Shown piece by piece: positions 33,186 to 45,762 of a stretch of DNA of 64,000 bases. The number at the start of each line of letters is the position of its first letter. The first letter of the stretch is position 1. Origin of the DNA: Tetrapyrgos nigripes (taxonomy: Eukaryota; Basidiomycota; Agaricomycetes; Agaricales; Campanellaceae); NCBI GenBank assembly GCA_013368315.1, contig JAACJM010000004.1, positions 1,231,518 to 1,295,517 of the forward strand, read 5' to 3'. Under the pieces are notes generated by a model, which was not told the origin of the DNA, searched no databases, and was given only the letters and a program-made list of their open reading frames with translations. The position numbers were made by a program, and so were the translations under genes.

Positions 33186-36100
33186 ATGTCTATCGTAAAA
33201 ACCAAACTCAAGAGTGCTCGGGATCATCTGGGCAAGAAGAACTACGACGCTGCCAAAGACGCTGCTTTGCAAGTTCTCGACTTCGAGCCTGACAATTATA
33301 ACGCGTAGAGACACTTTGATCGTCATTCGGAATCCTTTCGTTGACTGGTGATAGTAATGTCTTTCTAGGGCTGGCATCGCTGGAATTAGGTGAACTAGAC
33401 GAGAGCGAAAAAGTGAGTGCTGGTTTATGTTTTGTGTTTGAAGAACAAGCCAGAACGTTCACTTGCAGGCATACAGAAGAGCCACCGACCTCAATCCAGA
33501 TCAGTTGTTAGCCTGGCAGGTACTGCTGTTCTTTTCTCGTGCTGCCGGCCGTTCATGCTCCTTTACTCCAGGGCCTGTCTCAATTCTATGAAAAAAAGGC
33601 TGACTGGGAGAGCTATGCTGATGTGTTGTTACGACTGATGAAAATGCATGCACAGTCGTACGTGGGCAAAACCTATCAGTTTTTAAAGCTTCCCGAATTA
33701 GCGAGGAAACAGGCAGGACGCAGTGAAATGTGCGGAGACACTGCAGAAGTATATTGATCTTCGCCGAAAGAGCAGTAGCGCTGGTCAGGTTCGCTGGATC
33801 ATTGGTTCCCTTTGGCCACATCTGTCTAATGAATATTCCTTACAGCTCGTAGAAGCGCTTTCATTCCTCCTTCCCTCATCTCCGTTTTATGATTTGCTTG
33901 CGACTTTGCCACCTCCGGATCCAACATCGCCAGCATCTACTACAACGTTTAACATCCAATCATCGATCCACAACACTTTGACGGTCCTCGAAGAGTTGGT
34001 CAGTATTGTGGAACGTCAGGAAGAGGAGTCGTTTAAAAAGGAAGTGGATAAGAGACGGTTGAGGTTGGGTGCACCTGGCCTTGAACAAATCAGGAATGAA
34101 GTGGGGAGAGAAATATGGGGTTCATCTCCGGTAACAGGGTTTCTTTTGCATTCTGATCTTTACTCATGGTGGTATGACATTAGCTTCCCGACTATTACAA
34201 CGAAATCCTTAATCATCCCGATACTTCAGATCTTTTGCGTCGCGAGACCGAATCCAAATTGCTCAAATTCAAAGAAAGACATCTCAGTTCCCTTCCTGCG
34301 ACCGAGGAGTCCTCTTCTTTGAAATCCAAGATAGGGCAGGAAGTCACAGAACTTGTCAGCGGTATCGTGCTGCTGAAAATCCCTAATGAACTGGCATGGA
34401 CCCTTTTCATCGAAAGCAAGGATGTCGAGCATACTTGTAAGCCTGCAAATTTTTCCCGGCTTGACTTCGCGCCTCATCCAAGTTTCATAGATGAGTATGA
34501 TTACGGACTCTTGCGTCAATTTATAGCCTTGTGCCCCTCCTCACACTTGGCATCGATAATTCGAGGATTTTTCATGTATATGCAAATCTCTCTCAGTGAA
34601 GACCAAGACGAAGAAGAGGAAGAAGGAAAGGAACAGGCACCGCAAACTCCTGAAGATCCAGACCTGGGATATGACATAATCATGGTAGTTTTCTTTCAAA
34701 CTCATTCTGCCTTCTGATAAGATTCGTCAAAGGAAGCGTATAAATTTATACCAAATTCTGTGCTGGCCAATCGTATCTTAGGCGAGGTTCAATTGAAGGA
34801 ACTCGAGTATGCTAGTGCAGTCCAAACTGCACAGTCCAGCTTACACCTTCTCAACAAGATGGAATCAAATATCGGGAAGACTCTTCCTCGGTAGGCATGC
34901 TATATGGATTGTTGTAAAACTATCAATTGATACCATTCGTTGAAGAGTTCGGCTCGCTTTCAATGTCATACTAGCTACCTCTCTTGTGGACCTCTTCCCC
35001 CCGAAACACCATCGCAGAGCCTTGGGAATCATCAACGAAATACTTACAGTCTCACCGGATAGCATATCTGGTCTCATGGGCCGCGCCTACATTCTTCAAG
35101 CTAGTTATCAATGGAGAGAAGCCGGTAATTTGTTTGCCCGAGTGCATACTTTGCTACCTGATGATCTAAAGGACGGTCTGAGGGCTAAAGAGGAGCATGC
35201 TTGGTGTCAAATCAAGACGCGTGACTTCAGCGATGGTACTCGCCGCCTGGGAGAAGTACTGGAGGCATTAGGTAGTTCAGAAGAACGGAGTCACGATCGT
35301 GCTCGTTGCCATTGGAGGCTTGGACAGGCTTTCTGGGATTCAGATGGTAAGTAAAGGTCTCGAATACTATCAGGTCAGGTCATTGATTGGTTGCAGGCAA
35401 ACATGAGGACGCCTATAAAAACTTCATCATTGCCCTAAAATGCGACTCCACCTTTGCACCTGCCTTCACATCATTGGGTATTTACTATACTGAGATTGCT
35501 CAAGATCCTGCTCGAGCTTCCAAATGCTTCCAGAAAGCTTTTGAGCTGGATTCCCGCGAAGCTGAAGCAGCTTATCGACTGGTGAAGGGGTTTGCAGATG
35601 AACAGGAATGGGATCTGGTCGAAATTGTTGCTCGAAGAACTATAGAGGGGGAGGGTGGTTTGGAAGGTGGTATGGCAGCAAACAGCACGGAAAAGTTTTC
35701 TCCCACTCATACCTGGGCCTGGAAAGCTCTTGGTATCGTGAACTTTGTAAGCATGATCAGTATTATTTGTTGTCAAATCATTTCAACCAGCCTCGCAGAT
35801 TCGTCGTGATTATGTTTCCGCCATCAGCGCTTTCCAGGTGGCGCTGAGGGCAGAACCTGACGACTGGCTCACGTGGCTGAGGCTTGGTGAAGCGTATTTC
35901 AAGTCGGGGAGGCAAAGCGCTGCTCTGAAGGCACTTGGGAGAGCCAAAGTACTCCGTCCAGATGATTGGATCTGTGGATTTTTCATTGCAGAAGTACATC
36001 GTCAGCTTGGTCAGTTCGAGGACGCTATTTCCCAGCTCGATTCAATCATGACTGCAAAACCGTCTGAGATATGCGTAATTGCATCGCTAGCCCAGACTTA

Positions 36101-38260
36101 CTTGGATCTGGGATGCTCCGAAAGGACAACCGGTTTCACAGCACGCGCACAGAAATCTTGGATATCTGCTTTATCTCTTGCCTCCTCTGCGATCAAGCAT
36201 AGCACCGGCTTCAGAAGCGTCATTTGGAAAATTGCCGCTGACGCCGTCTTCCATTTGTCGACACTTGCGACCTTATCTGACGAATCGAGTCTACGGGACG
36301 TACTCATCGGATTGAGGGATATCTTTCCCGCAACTCCGAGTGATCGACTATCCGGTTTGATTTCTCCCTCCTCGCAGCTACTAGACCGAATATCCTCCCG
36401 TAACGATCTACTGGAGCTAGCCATCTTTTTGTATGATCATCGTGCCAGTCTTGGTTCATCAGAGAATACGGCGGTTGGCAGCGCATGGTACGACCTCGCA
36501 GTTTCGCTGCGTCGTCTAGCTGCTGCATTACCTTCAAGTGACCGACAAGCGGATATCGAGAAACAGGCAGTCAAATCTTTGATTGAGGCCATTCGTAACC
36601 TCCCCAATAATGCTGATTATTGGATAGCGCTGGGGGACGCTTATTTCACATCACAACCGAGGATGGCCCAGCACGCATACGTCAAGGCTCTGGAAATAAA
36701 TTCCAAGGTCAGTGGAATACTGATTCACCTACCTGGTGTCACCACTGATAGGTCACATTTGGTCAGAGCGCTGCCACTTGGACGAATCTCGGTTTGCTCT
36801 ACTTGCATCATCAAGACCATGAACTTGCCAACGAGGCCTTCTATCGAGCTCAAAGTGCTGATCCCGACTATACCCTAGCTTGGGTTGGGCAAGCCTTGAT
36901 AGCGATAGGCCAGGGACACGTTGCAGGTGCAACAGGGATCCTGGCTCATGCAGTGGGATTAAACAGTAGCGTCGTAAGACATTACTCACTTCATGCATGT
37001 ACTGTGATTTTTTATGTTTTTCTTTGTAGCCGGAAGCCGACTACCAATATGCTGCCAAGATATTCGATAGACGGCAAAAGTCTTCAATCCCTCTCATGCA
37101 GCACCTCATGCCTGCATTCTTCGTTCTTGACAGATACTGCAAAGCATCGTCCAACGACCCATCCGCATTACATTTGTACGGCCTTGTCTGCGAAGCTCTT
37201 GGTCAAGTGGAACTAGGTGTCGAGCTGATCAATAAAGCGGTGTCCATCCTTGAATCCGCATATGAAGAAACAGAGGATGCGGAAATCGAACGTCAATTTA
37301 CTATTGCACATTCCAACATTGGACGTCTACAGCTATCCTTGGGTGACTGCGACAGTGCATTAGCGTCGTTTGACACAGTCCTAGGTCTTTTGCCCGAGAA
37401 TATTGAGGGGGAGGTGCAATGCAGCTTGTTGCGTACACATGCTCAATTTAGTGCGGGGTTGGCACATTTCAGACAAGGGCATCTGGAGAATGCGCTGGAG
37501 ATGCTCGAAGCCTCTCTTGAGTCTGCAGAAGACGAGGAGGTGAAAGGACAGGTCCAAGTTCTTCTCGCGCAAGTTCTCTGGGCAATTGGGACAGACGACT
37601 TCAAGGAACAAGCTAAAACAAAGCTTTTGGAATGGTAAAAAGTTTCTACAACTCGAAGAAGCTCTTATGGACTAACTTGCCATGGGTTATAGTATATCAA
37701 GCAATCCTGAAAATCTCACAGCTATCAATGTTCTGGCAGCAATGGGCATCCTTACTGACGACGATAGTCTCGTTGATGCGGCTTTGTCAGAAATCTTGTC
37801 ATTGCCCATTGACCGCCGATTGGAATTGGACCCTCAACGAAATGTGGACCACTTGCTTGTGCAGCATCATCTTGGTCAAGTAAGTTGCTTCAACAATGCC
37901 TGGTATCTGCGACTGACAAATAAATTTGATGACAACAGGATGATCTAACGAAAGCCATCTCTGTCGCTCAACAAGCCATTTTTTTTCGATCCTACGTTGC
38001 CCGAGACCCGAAACCAGTTAGTTACGCTGATGCTTCAAACGAAACAGTATTCGTCTGTGCTACCGTTACTGTCAAGCCATGTTACGGACTCGGAGAATCT
38101 AGCAGATGCAGGACACAATGTGAATCTACAAGCTGTTGCGGAAACATTAGCGCCTTCGGAGGAGCCCAAGAGTCTTTATTTTGCGCAGAAAGGAATCATG
38201 CTGAGGCCATCGGATCCTGAAGGATGGATTGCGCTTGCTTTGGCGCGAGGTCAGGTTTAG
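33186..38260 (+). CDS. SKI3: SKI3, TPR scaffold of the Ski complex (apparent frameshift near the 3' end)
   Basis: Ski3 holds Ski2 and Ski8 together; the complex feeds mRNA into the cytoplasmic exosome. ATG 33186 gives MSIVKTKLKSARDHLGKKNY, the first TPR, then FLGLASLELGELDESEKAYR and WQGLSQFYEKKADWESY. Many further TPRs follow, for example DLFPPKHHRRALGIINEILT, CRWRLGQAFWDSDGKHEDAY-like, SLGIYYTEIAQDPARASKCF, WLRLGEAYFKSGRQSAALKA, LAWVGQALIAIGQGH and FTIAHSNIGRLQLSLGDCDS. The frame continues to ISVAQQAIFF at 37979, where an eight-T run (37979-37986) must lose one base to reach DPTLPETRNQLVTLMLQTKQ and the family-like end WIALALARGQV (stop 38258-38260). Read literally, the protein ends at TGA near 38219 with about 75 altered residues. 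Confidence 0.9.
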
Positions 38261-38501
38261 TCAGAGGTCGTAGTTAGTTAAGCCATGCACCAACATGACA
38301 GAATTATTGCCTTTAGACTCCACTGACGGGTGAGCCTGACTGTCGCTGCTCGCAATAGCGAACGGTTCACAATAGTCACTCTCGAGCTGCTCACCGAAGC
38401 TCGGGAAAGGAAAGGTTCTCATCACAAGATGGCGGCGAGGGGTAATAGCATTAAGCAAATAATATATGTATGCATCTAGAGTACCATGCTTGCGTACGCT
38501 T

Positions 38502-38857
38502 CTAAAGATTGAAACCCAAATTTCGCATACAAGTGATGTGATTCTGAACGAGTTCTTTGCACTTTTCGTCAGCCTCGGGGCCATATTTGAGGAAACAGTC
38601 GTCCCGAGCAGATTTCGTCTGAGGACATGCGCAACATCTTTGATATTCATGGTTAGTAACGTGAACGGTTTGGGGAAAGATGAACGATACGCACGGCTTG
38701 AGTCCTTGAGGATTTAAGGGATTCATTTTGGGATTGGTTGGGTCATACTTTTCCTCAGACGCGGAATTTGAGCCAGTTGAAGACCACCACGAAGTTACCT
38801 ATGCCACAGTGAATCAAGTGAGTGCGAAGTGGGTGGACGACTGACCTTGTCGAACAT
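38502..38857 (-). CDS. COX17: Cytochrome c oxidase copper chaperone
   Basis: Intermembrane-space copper chaperone that loads SCO1 and COX11. Three exons: MFDK from 38857, then VTSWWSSTGS...NPKMNPLNPQGLKP, then CCACPQTKSARDDCF...GPEADEKCKELVQNHITCMR ending in NLGFNL. The vicinal CC plus twin CX9C cysteines are all present, with the KPCC-x-CP-x(4)-RDxC signature. The second junction is CC|A across an intron ending at AAAG, making the Pro before the CC pair. Total near 75-80 residues, usual for the family. It is transcribed away from DBP4 from a 57-bp shared gap. Confidence 0.92.
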
Positions 38858-38914
38858 GAGTTAGTAATAGTGAGGAACAGAGTCGAAAAACGCGCCTAGG
38901 TTAGGGTTTATCCA
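38858..38914. promoter_or_regulatory. 57-bp divergent promoter COX17 / DBP4
   Basis: The shortest head-to-head gap in the window. It contains ACGCG at 38890-38894, the telomere-repeat-like GGTTAGGGTTTA immediately after, and CCAAT right at the DBP4 start. TTAGGG-like boxes mark ribosome-related promoters in several fungi, which would suit DBP4. Confidence 0.4.
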
Positions 38915-41578
38915 ATGTCTACTCCCGGTCCCTCTCGTTCCAAGAACCAAAAGGCCCAGAAACCACTCAAATCTGCAAAGCTAAAACGTCAGACGGAAAA
39001 GGAGAAATTACAAGCTCTTGAGCAGCATGCCTTGGAATTTGTATGCCCCACTTATTTTTCATACCACCTTCAACTCAAATTTTTTGACAGGAACCTCCGG
39101 CGGATCTCAGAGCCTTCTCAGATCTTCCAATATCAGACCACACCAAGAAAGGCTTGAAAAAAGCATTTTTTGTCAACATGACCGACATTCAGGCGCAAAG
39201 CATTCCAGTCTCTCTGAAAGGCAAAGATGTACTGGGTTCTGCACGTACGGGAAGCGGAAAGACGCTTGCTTTCTTGATACCGGTCTTGGAGATACTATAT
39301 CGACGGAAATGGGGCCCCGCTGATGGCCTAGGTGCGTTAATCATATCACCCACTCGTGAACTTGTGAGTCCGCTAATCATTCTTGCTTTCGTGATGCTAA
39401 TCCTTTTCGCAGGCCGTACAAATATTTGAAGTCTTGAGGTCAATCGGTGGCTACCATTCATTCTCGGCGGGGTTGATAATTGGAGGTAAAAACCTCAAAG
39501 ACGAGCGCGAACGTCTCTCGAGAATGAATATCTTGGTTGCAACTCCCGGACGACTTTTGCAGCACATGGATCAAACTTTTGGTTTCGAATCGGACAACCT
39601 ACAAATGCTAGGTGCGAGTTTTAAAATCATAATCCGAGGAAATATTCATCATTTCCCTCCTAGTCCTCGACGAAGCCGATAGAATTTTAGACATGGGTTT
39701 TTCTCGCACCCTTTCAGCACTGCTGCAGCACCTACCCAAGTCACGACAAACTCTCCTTTTCTCTGCAACCCAAACGAACTCAGTGAAGGACCTTGCCCGT
39801 CTCAGTCTCAAAGATCCTGTCGCTATCGGCATCGATGCTGTCGATGACCCGTCTTCCTCTACCACTACTGCCGTCCCGAAAAACCTTGAGCAACATTACC
39901 TGGTCTGCACTCTTGACCAAAAACTTTCCATGTTGTGGAGTTTCATAAAGTCACATCTGCAATCCAAAATCATCGTGTTCCTGTCAAGTTGTAAACAGGT
40001 TCGATACGTCTTCGAAACCTTTTGTAAATTGCATCCAGGGACCCCCTTGATCCAACTGCATGGAAAGCAAAAGCAAATGGCGCGCTTGTCAACGTACGAT
40101 AAATTCGCACATTCGAAACATGGGGTGCTGTTTGCTACGGACATTGCTGCGCGTGGGTTGGATTTTCCTTCGGTGGATTGGGTATTACAAGTTGATGCTC
40201 CAGAGGACGCAGCAACTTACGTCCATCGCGTTGGTCGCACAGCTCGTTATGACAGCAAGGGCAAAGGTCTCTTGTTCTTGATGCCTAGTGAGGAGGAAGG
40301 CATGTTGGCAGCTCTTGGCCAAAAATCTATAGAGATCCAAAAAAATCAAACCCAAGCCAAGTAAAACTCAGGATATTCAAAATCAGCTGCAAAATCTGTG
40401 TTTCCAAGACCCAGAGATAAAGTATCTCGGTCAACGGGTGCGTTCTTCCAGATTTGTGTTCAACTTTATCTTCTCACTCGAACTTTTCAAAGGCTTTCGT
40501 CTCCTACCTTCGTTCAGTACACCTGCACAAGGACAAATCCATATTCAAGGTATCAGAACTTCCTATAGAAAAATTTGCAGACGCTCTTGGTCTGCCAGGG
40601 GCACCAAAGATCAAATTTTTGAACAAAGAGGTAGCGAAGCAGAGGAAGAATATGGACAGGACGGCTGAAGCTGCCAAGGCGGCAGCTCTGAAGACTGTAG
40701 ATTCTGGGAGTTCCGATGGAGCAGAGCCTTCTGATTCTGAAGACGAGGACGGAACGGAATCATCCTTAAAGACATCCAATGTGGGCAGTCATTATTCCTA
40801 CTTCTTCAGTTTGTTTATTGATATCGTCATTGACATGAAACAGACTGTACGAACTAAATATGATCGCATGTTTGGACGGAAGAACCAAAACATCCTCTCG
40901 GAACACTACACTAAACTCGTCGAGAAACAGCCAGACGATGACGAGGAAGACTTTATCACTCTCAAGCGCGCCGATCACCAGCTCCCCGACGACCCTCTGA
41001 ACGAAGTTCAGATGGACAATCTTTCAAAGAGGAAGCAGAAACTTAGTAAAGCTAAACGGACTGTTCTTCTTAATGCGCCTGTTCGCAATAAGTTGGTTTT
41101 CGATCAAGAAGGAAATGCGCACGAGGCACATAACGTAGCTGATGCAGAAGAATGGGTCAAAGAGAAGGGAGGGATGACTGGGGTCGCTGAAGAAGGGCTG
41201 AAATACGCGGAAGCAGAGAGAGGGAAGATGAACCTGGCAGATATCGTTGATAGGCAGGAAGCGAAGGAGAAAAAGAAGGAGAAAAAGAGGAAGCGGAAGG
41301 ATAGAGAACGAGCACAGACGGTGAGCTTTGCGCTGTGGTTGATTTGCCTGATATTAAAGAGCGACTCTCAGAATGACAGCGAAGGCACAGCAGTAGCCAG
41401 CTCATTTTCAGATGACGGTTACGTTTCTCCGGAGTTCGACCTCCCCTCCCAAGAATCAGAAGAGGACGAGGAAGAATTTGCCAGACCCACAAAACGGAGT
41501 AAACTCGATGATCATTCTCAATCAGCCGGGACTTTACACGACGACGAGGAATTGGCTCTTCGGCTTCTGCGTAGATAG
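38915..41578 (+). CDS. DBP4: DEAD-box RNA helicase DBP4 (apparent frameshift)
   Basis: Nucleolar helicase that releases U14 snoRNA during 18S rRNA processing. ATG 38915 gives [20 protein letters not shown]. Helicase motifs in order: Q motif ([10 protein letters not shown]), I (ARTGSGKT), Ia (SPTREL), Ib (TPGR), II ([12 protein letters not shown], across an intron), III (SAT), IV ([10 protein letters not shown]), V ([10 protein letters not shown]) and VI (HRVGRTAR). The DUF4217 region follows ([19 protein letters not shown]), then [12 protein letters not shown] and a long acidic/basic tail ([18 protein letters not shown]) ending at 41576-41578. At the seven-A run 40339-40345 the frame must drop one base to read [11 protein letters not shown]...[12 protein letters not shown]; literally read, translation stops at TAA about 40362. 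Confidence 0.92.
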
Positions 41579-41627
41579 CAAATATCGGTTCCTGTTCTTG
41601 ATAGGCATACAAAGTAGATGTTATCTT

Positions 41628-44600
41628 TCAGTATGTCCAGGACATGGGTTCATTCCAAGTCCAACTGCTGCTCCATACACTGTGATGTGACATAAGCTCA
41701 AGAACACCATTCATGAGGATGAGAACGTACCCTGCGCTGATGATGCCCGCAGAACCTACTCGGTCGGATTCAGGACCTATTATAAGCCAGTCTGGCACCG
41801 GGACACCAGTTCTGACAGGAAAAAGTCTAGATGCTTTCTCCAGCCCCGCCGAGTCAGTGGATTGCAAAAGTATCATCTGTCCATCGGCATTCTTCGGGTG
41901 TGGATGTAAGAACAAAATACCTATATGATACTTGTTAGTGATCAGTTCATACAAACAAGAGAGAGCGTACCCGTTCCAGGTAACCTCAAAGGCTGCTCGG
42001 GAGGAGGGTCACGAATTTCGAATTCATTCTTCAATTGTGCAGCAGCACCATTCCCAATGACCACTACGTTCCCTTCATTTACGACGTCGGTTGTGAACAC
42101 CTCGGAGCTCTGGATGATAGCAGAGTCTATTCTGTGGTAGGTATGCAAGTCGTGTGCGATGCGAAGTGCCACCGACAGCTCTTGATCGTGAGATACGTCA
42201 GGTATAACCAAAGCTATAGGACCCTTAGACGCCAGGATTGTCTGCATACGTCCAGAAAGTTGACCATGAATTGGATCATGCGAGACCTAGAGAACATGTA
42301 GGTGCCGAAAATAGAAAAGCTGATGTGAAACATACCTTCCAAATTTTGGGTTCCACTGCTCTGAGATAAAGCACTTGCTCTATGTGTTGAGAAGGATGAA
42401 CAGGGTTGTCATCCACGGACAACGATGACATAGGAAAAGTCGTGACATTGACTGAGAACGACTTGACATTGGATGTTGACACTGTTACATTGCCATCATC
42501 TGCTCTGCGAACCACAAGTCTCGAGAGTCTGTCGAGAGGGGCTGGCTGTCAGAGACCGTTGCATTATGACATCGTCGGGGTACGTACCGCCCAGGAATAT
42601 CAAGAGCTTCAACGCGCCATCCGTGGAAGGATCCGCTCTCCGAAGGAATGGCTACGGTAAGTGTAAACGTTTTCGACCAAGATTTTGGTTGTTCTGATGC
42701 AACTTCATGCAAAAAAGAGTCAACCCGTTCGTTATTCAAGACTGTCGGATACCAATGCGGTTTGCCGGGGTCTTCGAATAAGCTGAGTAAATCAAAATTG
42801 CATCAACGTCATGTATCTCCGAGAAGAATTTGACAGCTTACACGGCAGTAGCATTTGGGTTCCAAGTCTGGAGTATGCTCATCATCTCCCGAGAATGCCA
42901 TACGGGTACATTTTCGTCGTCACCTCTGAGAGAGAACGGGCGTTACTTGAATTGAGAGAGGAAAGAGACTTGTGGGAGTAGCGTACCCATGTATGGCCAA
43001 CACAGGTGTGTCGACAAGATTGGAAACGAATAGATCATTGTTGTCTGGAGTCAACGATGACTCAAGAATAGCAGTCAACTGCGGATCTATGTATCGTGCA
43101 GATCTTGAACGCCGTGTTAGACCATCCAAAGCACTATCTGGATTATGTTGGCATTCACCTTGACATAGTTAAAGGGGCGTATGACTGAGATTTAATATAG
43201 GCCGATGCAGGGACTACTGTAGTATACATACATACAAGTCAGACCATTCGAGTGAGCCAGGAACGATGCATTGAAAACACACCTGCGAGAACTCGGTCAG
43301 GATAGCGAGAAGCCAGGTACCAAGCTCCTTGCCCGCCATTCGAATGACCCATGACGATAGCCTTACAATCCGGATCTATCGACCATGACGACCATGGCGA
43401 ATTGCTGCCTAGGATAGAAATGAGAGCATCAAGCGATCCCCAAGCATCCAATGCACTAGGGCCGTGCCAATCAAGACCCTAGATGGACGCGTTTAATATC
43501 TGAATCGAAGTGAACAGGAAGAGTGGTTACCCATGAGGTTCGCCCAGAAGGCAAGACAATCCAACTATGGTCGGTTCTAGAGAATGAGTCTGCCCAGAAA
43601 GACTGTTCCAAGATGTCCACCCCAGCACCGTCTAAGGTGGACAGACTCCATGAGTCCTTACTACACTGCCGAAAGGATGAAGGACTAACGTAGAGCCAAA
43701 ATAGGCGGCTGAGAGGCATCTTGATAAGGATATTTGGGAGCAATGGCCAAAAATGCGGTGGGCATTGACGAGGCATAGAAATAGGTTCCTTGTATAGGAG
43801 AGAATGTACTAGATGTCCAACGAGATAGTTGGCGAAAGTTCAGGGTAATATCGAGGTCTAGTGTTGTTGTGGATACCAGCGACAACTTGAAGTTGAGTTG
43901 AGAACCATAGAACGGTTTGAGTTGCACGATCCGGAGAGGAACAACACGAGTTTGTGTAGGAGCTAAGCGTGTATTCCTCACAAGCGTTAGATTAAAGAAC
44001 TGCGAAGACGTCGTCATGAAACTTTTCTATAGCAAAGAATGGTCACTCACTGCGCTGATTTCGGGGGCCAGTTTAACTGCGTTCACCGACCACCAGGACA
44101 ATGTAGTCCTGAGCCCGACTCCGAGAGCAGTTCCGAATGCGGATCCTTCCACAAAATCACATACAACATCTTGGGAGGGTTGCCTGACAACAGCCGAAGG
44201 AAGATTGTCTATGTCAACAGTCAGTTTGAGGCTTTGCACAGGGATTTCATCTCCTTGCACATGTGGGTCGCCAAACAGTCTGATCTTCGGAATCGGTCAT
44301 CCATTTGTTCCAGGGAATGAAGCAAGTACACACCTCGTAGTCACCGGCAACGAAGATATCATAGACCGTCGGAGAAGAAGGTGAGGGAGGTACAGGCAAT
44401 TCGACAACTCGTGAAAGGGCACGTTCCATGCCATATATATCACCCGCATACCAGCGAGGGGATAATGTGGAGCGTGTGTCACTGTCAGTAGGAAGCACGG
44501 TGAAATAAGAGCCTTGGAGCAAATGGACGAGGAGATTAGGGGTATCGGGAATGTGCGAAGCATCTTGTGAAGTAGCCATGGGTGGATAAACTATTATCTG

Positions 44601-45143
44601 TGTCTGGAGTACTGCGTGATGCTGAAGAGCAGCCCAACCCTCCGTATCTCGGAGCGACTTCCACCTGAATACACAAGAATATGAAGAATGAATCGTATAC
44701 CCCTATAGATAGAAATGACCTACCGTATGTTAGGGAAGGAAACCTGTAGGTTGCCATCTAGGTCTGAAGTCGTGTTTGACCAAGAAACCAGTCCACCGTC
44801 GGCATAGGAGGAAGGCCAAGTTGTATTATAGTCTACCGGATGAGTGACTGTGTAATACCAAGGATAAAGACGTGAATTTTTGACTAGCATTCAGGAGCAA
44901 TAGTGCATTACGATTTATAGGAAACGATGGAGATAGGAAATGTTGTTCCCGAGCATGAATCGGGAAGGGTCCAAGAACCTAGTTACACCACCCTACTAAT
45001 TAGGGAAACGAAGAAGTATGTTTTCAAAAAATTTGACGCACATTCCAGTGTGTGGATAGCTGTACTGACCAACCGTTATTTGGATCAATTTCCAGAGGAA
45101 TCTGGGAAGCAGCGGCCATGGGAGAGCAGAGCCTGAGTTGCAT
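41628..45143 (-). CDS. Prolyl-oligopeptidase-like serine hydrolase, probably secreted or membrane-bound
   Basis: A large multi-exon alpha/beta hydrolase. The N-terminus from about 45143 reads MQLRLCSPMAAASQIPLEID (start uncertain) and splices to VLGPFPIHAREQHFLSPSFP. A long non-catalytic, probably beta-propeller-like or sandwich part follows, rich in WxxL and VxLPVPP patterns. The catalytic domain has the nucleophile elbow VMGHSNGGQGAWYLASRYPD (about 43380-43320), the acid in AIHG-DDENVPVWHSREMM (split by an intron near 42970) and the His in GKPHWYPTV (about 42750). The C-terminus reads ILFLHPHPKNADGQMILLQS and LIIGPESDRVGSAGIISAG, ending WNEPMSWTY. Such proteins of about 900 residues are usual in basidiomycetes; substrate is unknown to me. 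Confidence 0.7.
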
Positions 45144-45762
45144 CAGTAAATCCCGGAAACTTAAAGTCTGCTAAGCCATGGCACGTGTGCCAAGGCATAA
45201 TTCTGCCTAAAGATATTCGCTTGAAATGGCATACCACGGAACAGCCATGCCGCGGGCAAATGGTACACAGACGGACGGTCCGGTTCCACCCTAGATAGTC
45301 AGATGACAGAAACCTAGGTTCAAAAATGTCCAACGAGGGCCCAAAGTGAAAATTTTGGCCTGAGGCTCTGAGCTCTCAATGAGCCGGGGTCCCAATTTCA
45401 ATGGCCTGAGGATCAAACGCGTACAGCATGTGGAGCCCGTCATCTGCTTGTCCCAGCCTCTTCCAAATGCATTCCCGGTTCTTCCGATACAACTAAGATT
45501 GCAGAAAAGCATGTTTATTGCAATGTATGTACAATATACCGGTCCTAATGGCAATGATACATCTGTACTGAAGCCCATCATAAGCTTCCCATGAACCTTA
45601 GCCCTCTTCTATCACCATAAGACTTGAAGGATTGCCTGGCAGGACAGTCAGTTTGGCATAAATGTGAATATACTTTCTGTTACATACCTTTTTCAATGGA
45701 AAGCATGATGAATGAAGAGGAGAAGATGATAAGAAAAGGGCACTCAGCATCATGGATATTAA
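45144..45762. other. Intergenic, left flank of the copia element
   Basis: Holds the upstream region of the hydrolase gene, then unannotated sequence up to the retrotransposon. Small open frames on both strands (up to 96 codons) show no domain. Confidence 0.4.

Noticed and set aside
37979..40345. Programmed +1 frameshifting in SKI3 and DBP4
   Set aside because: Runs of T8 and A7 are more simply explained by indel errors. Neither family is known to use frameshifting, and no stimulatory structure was seen.
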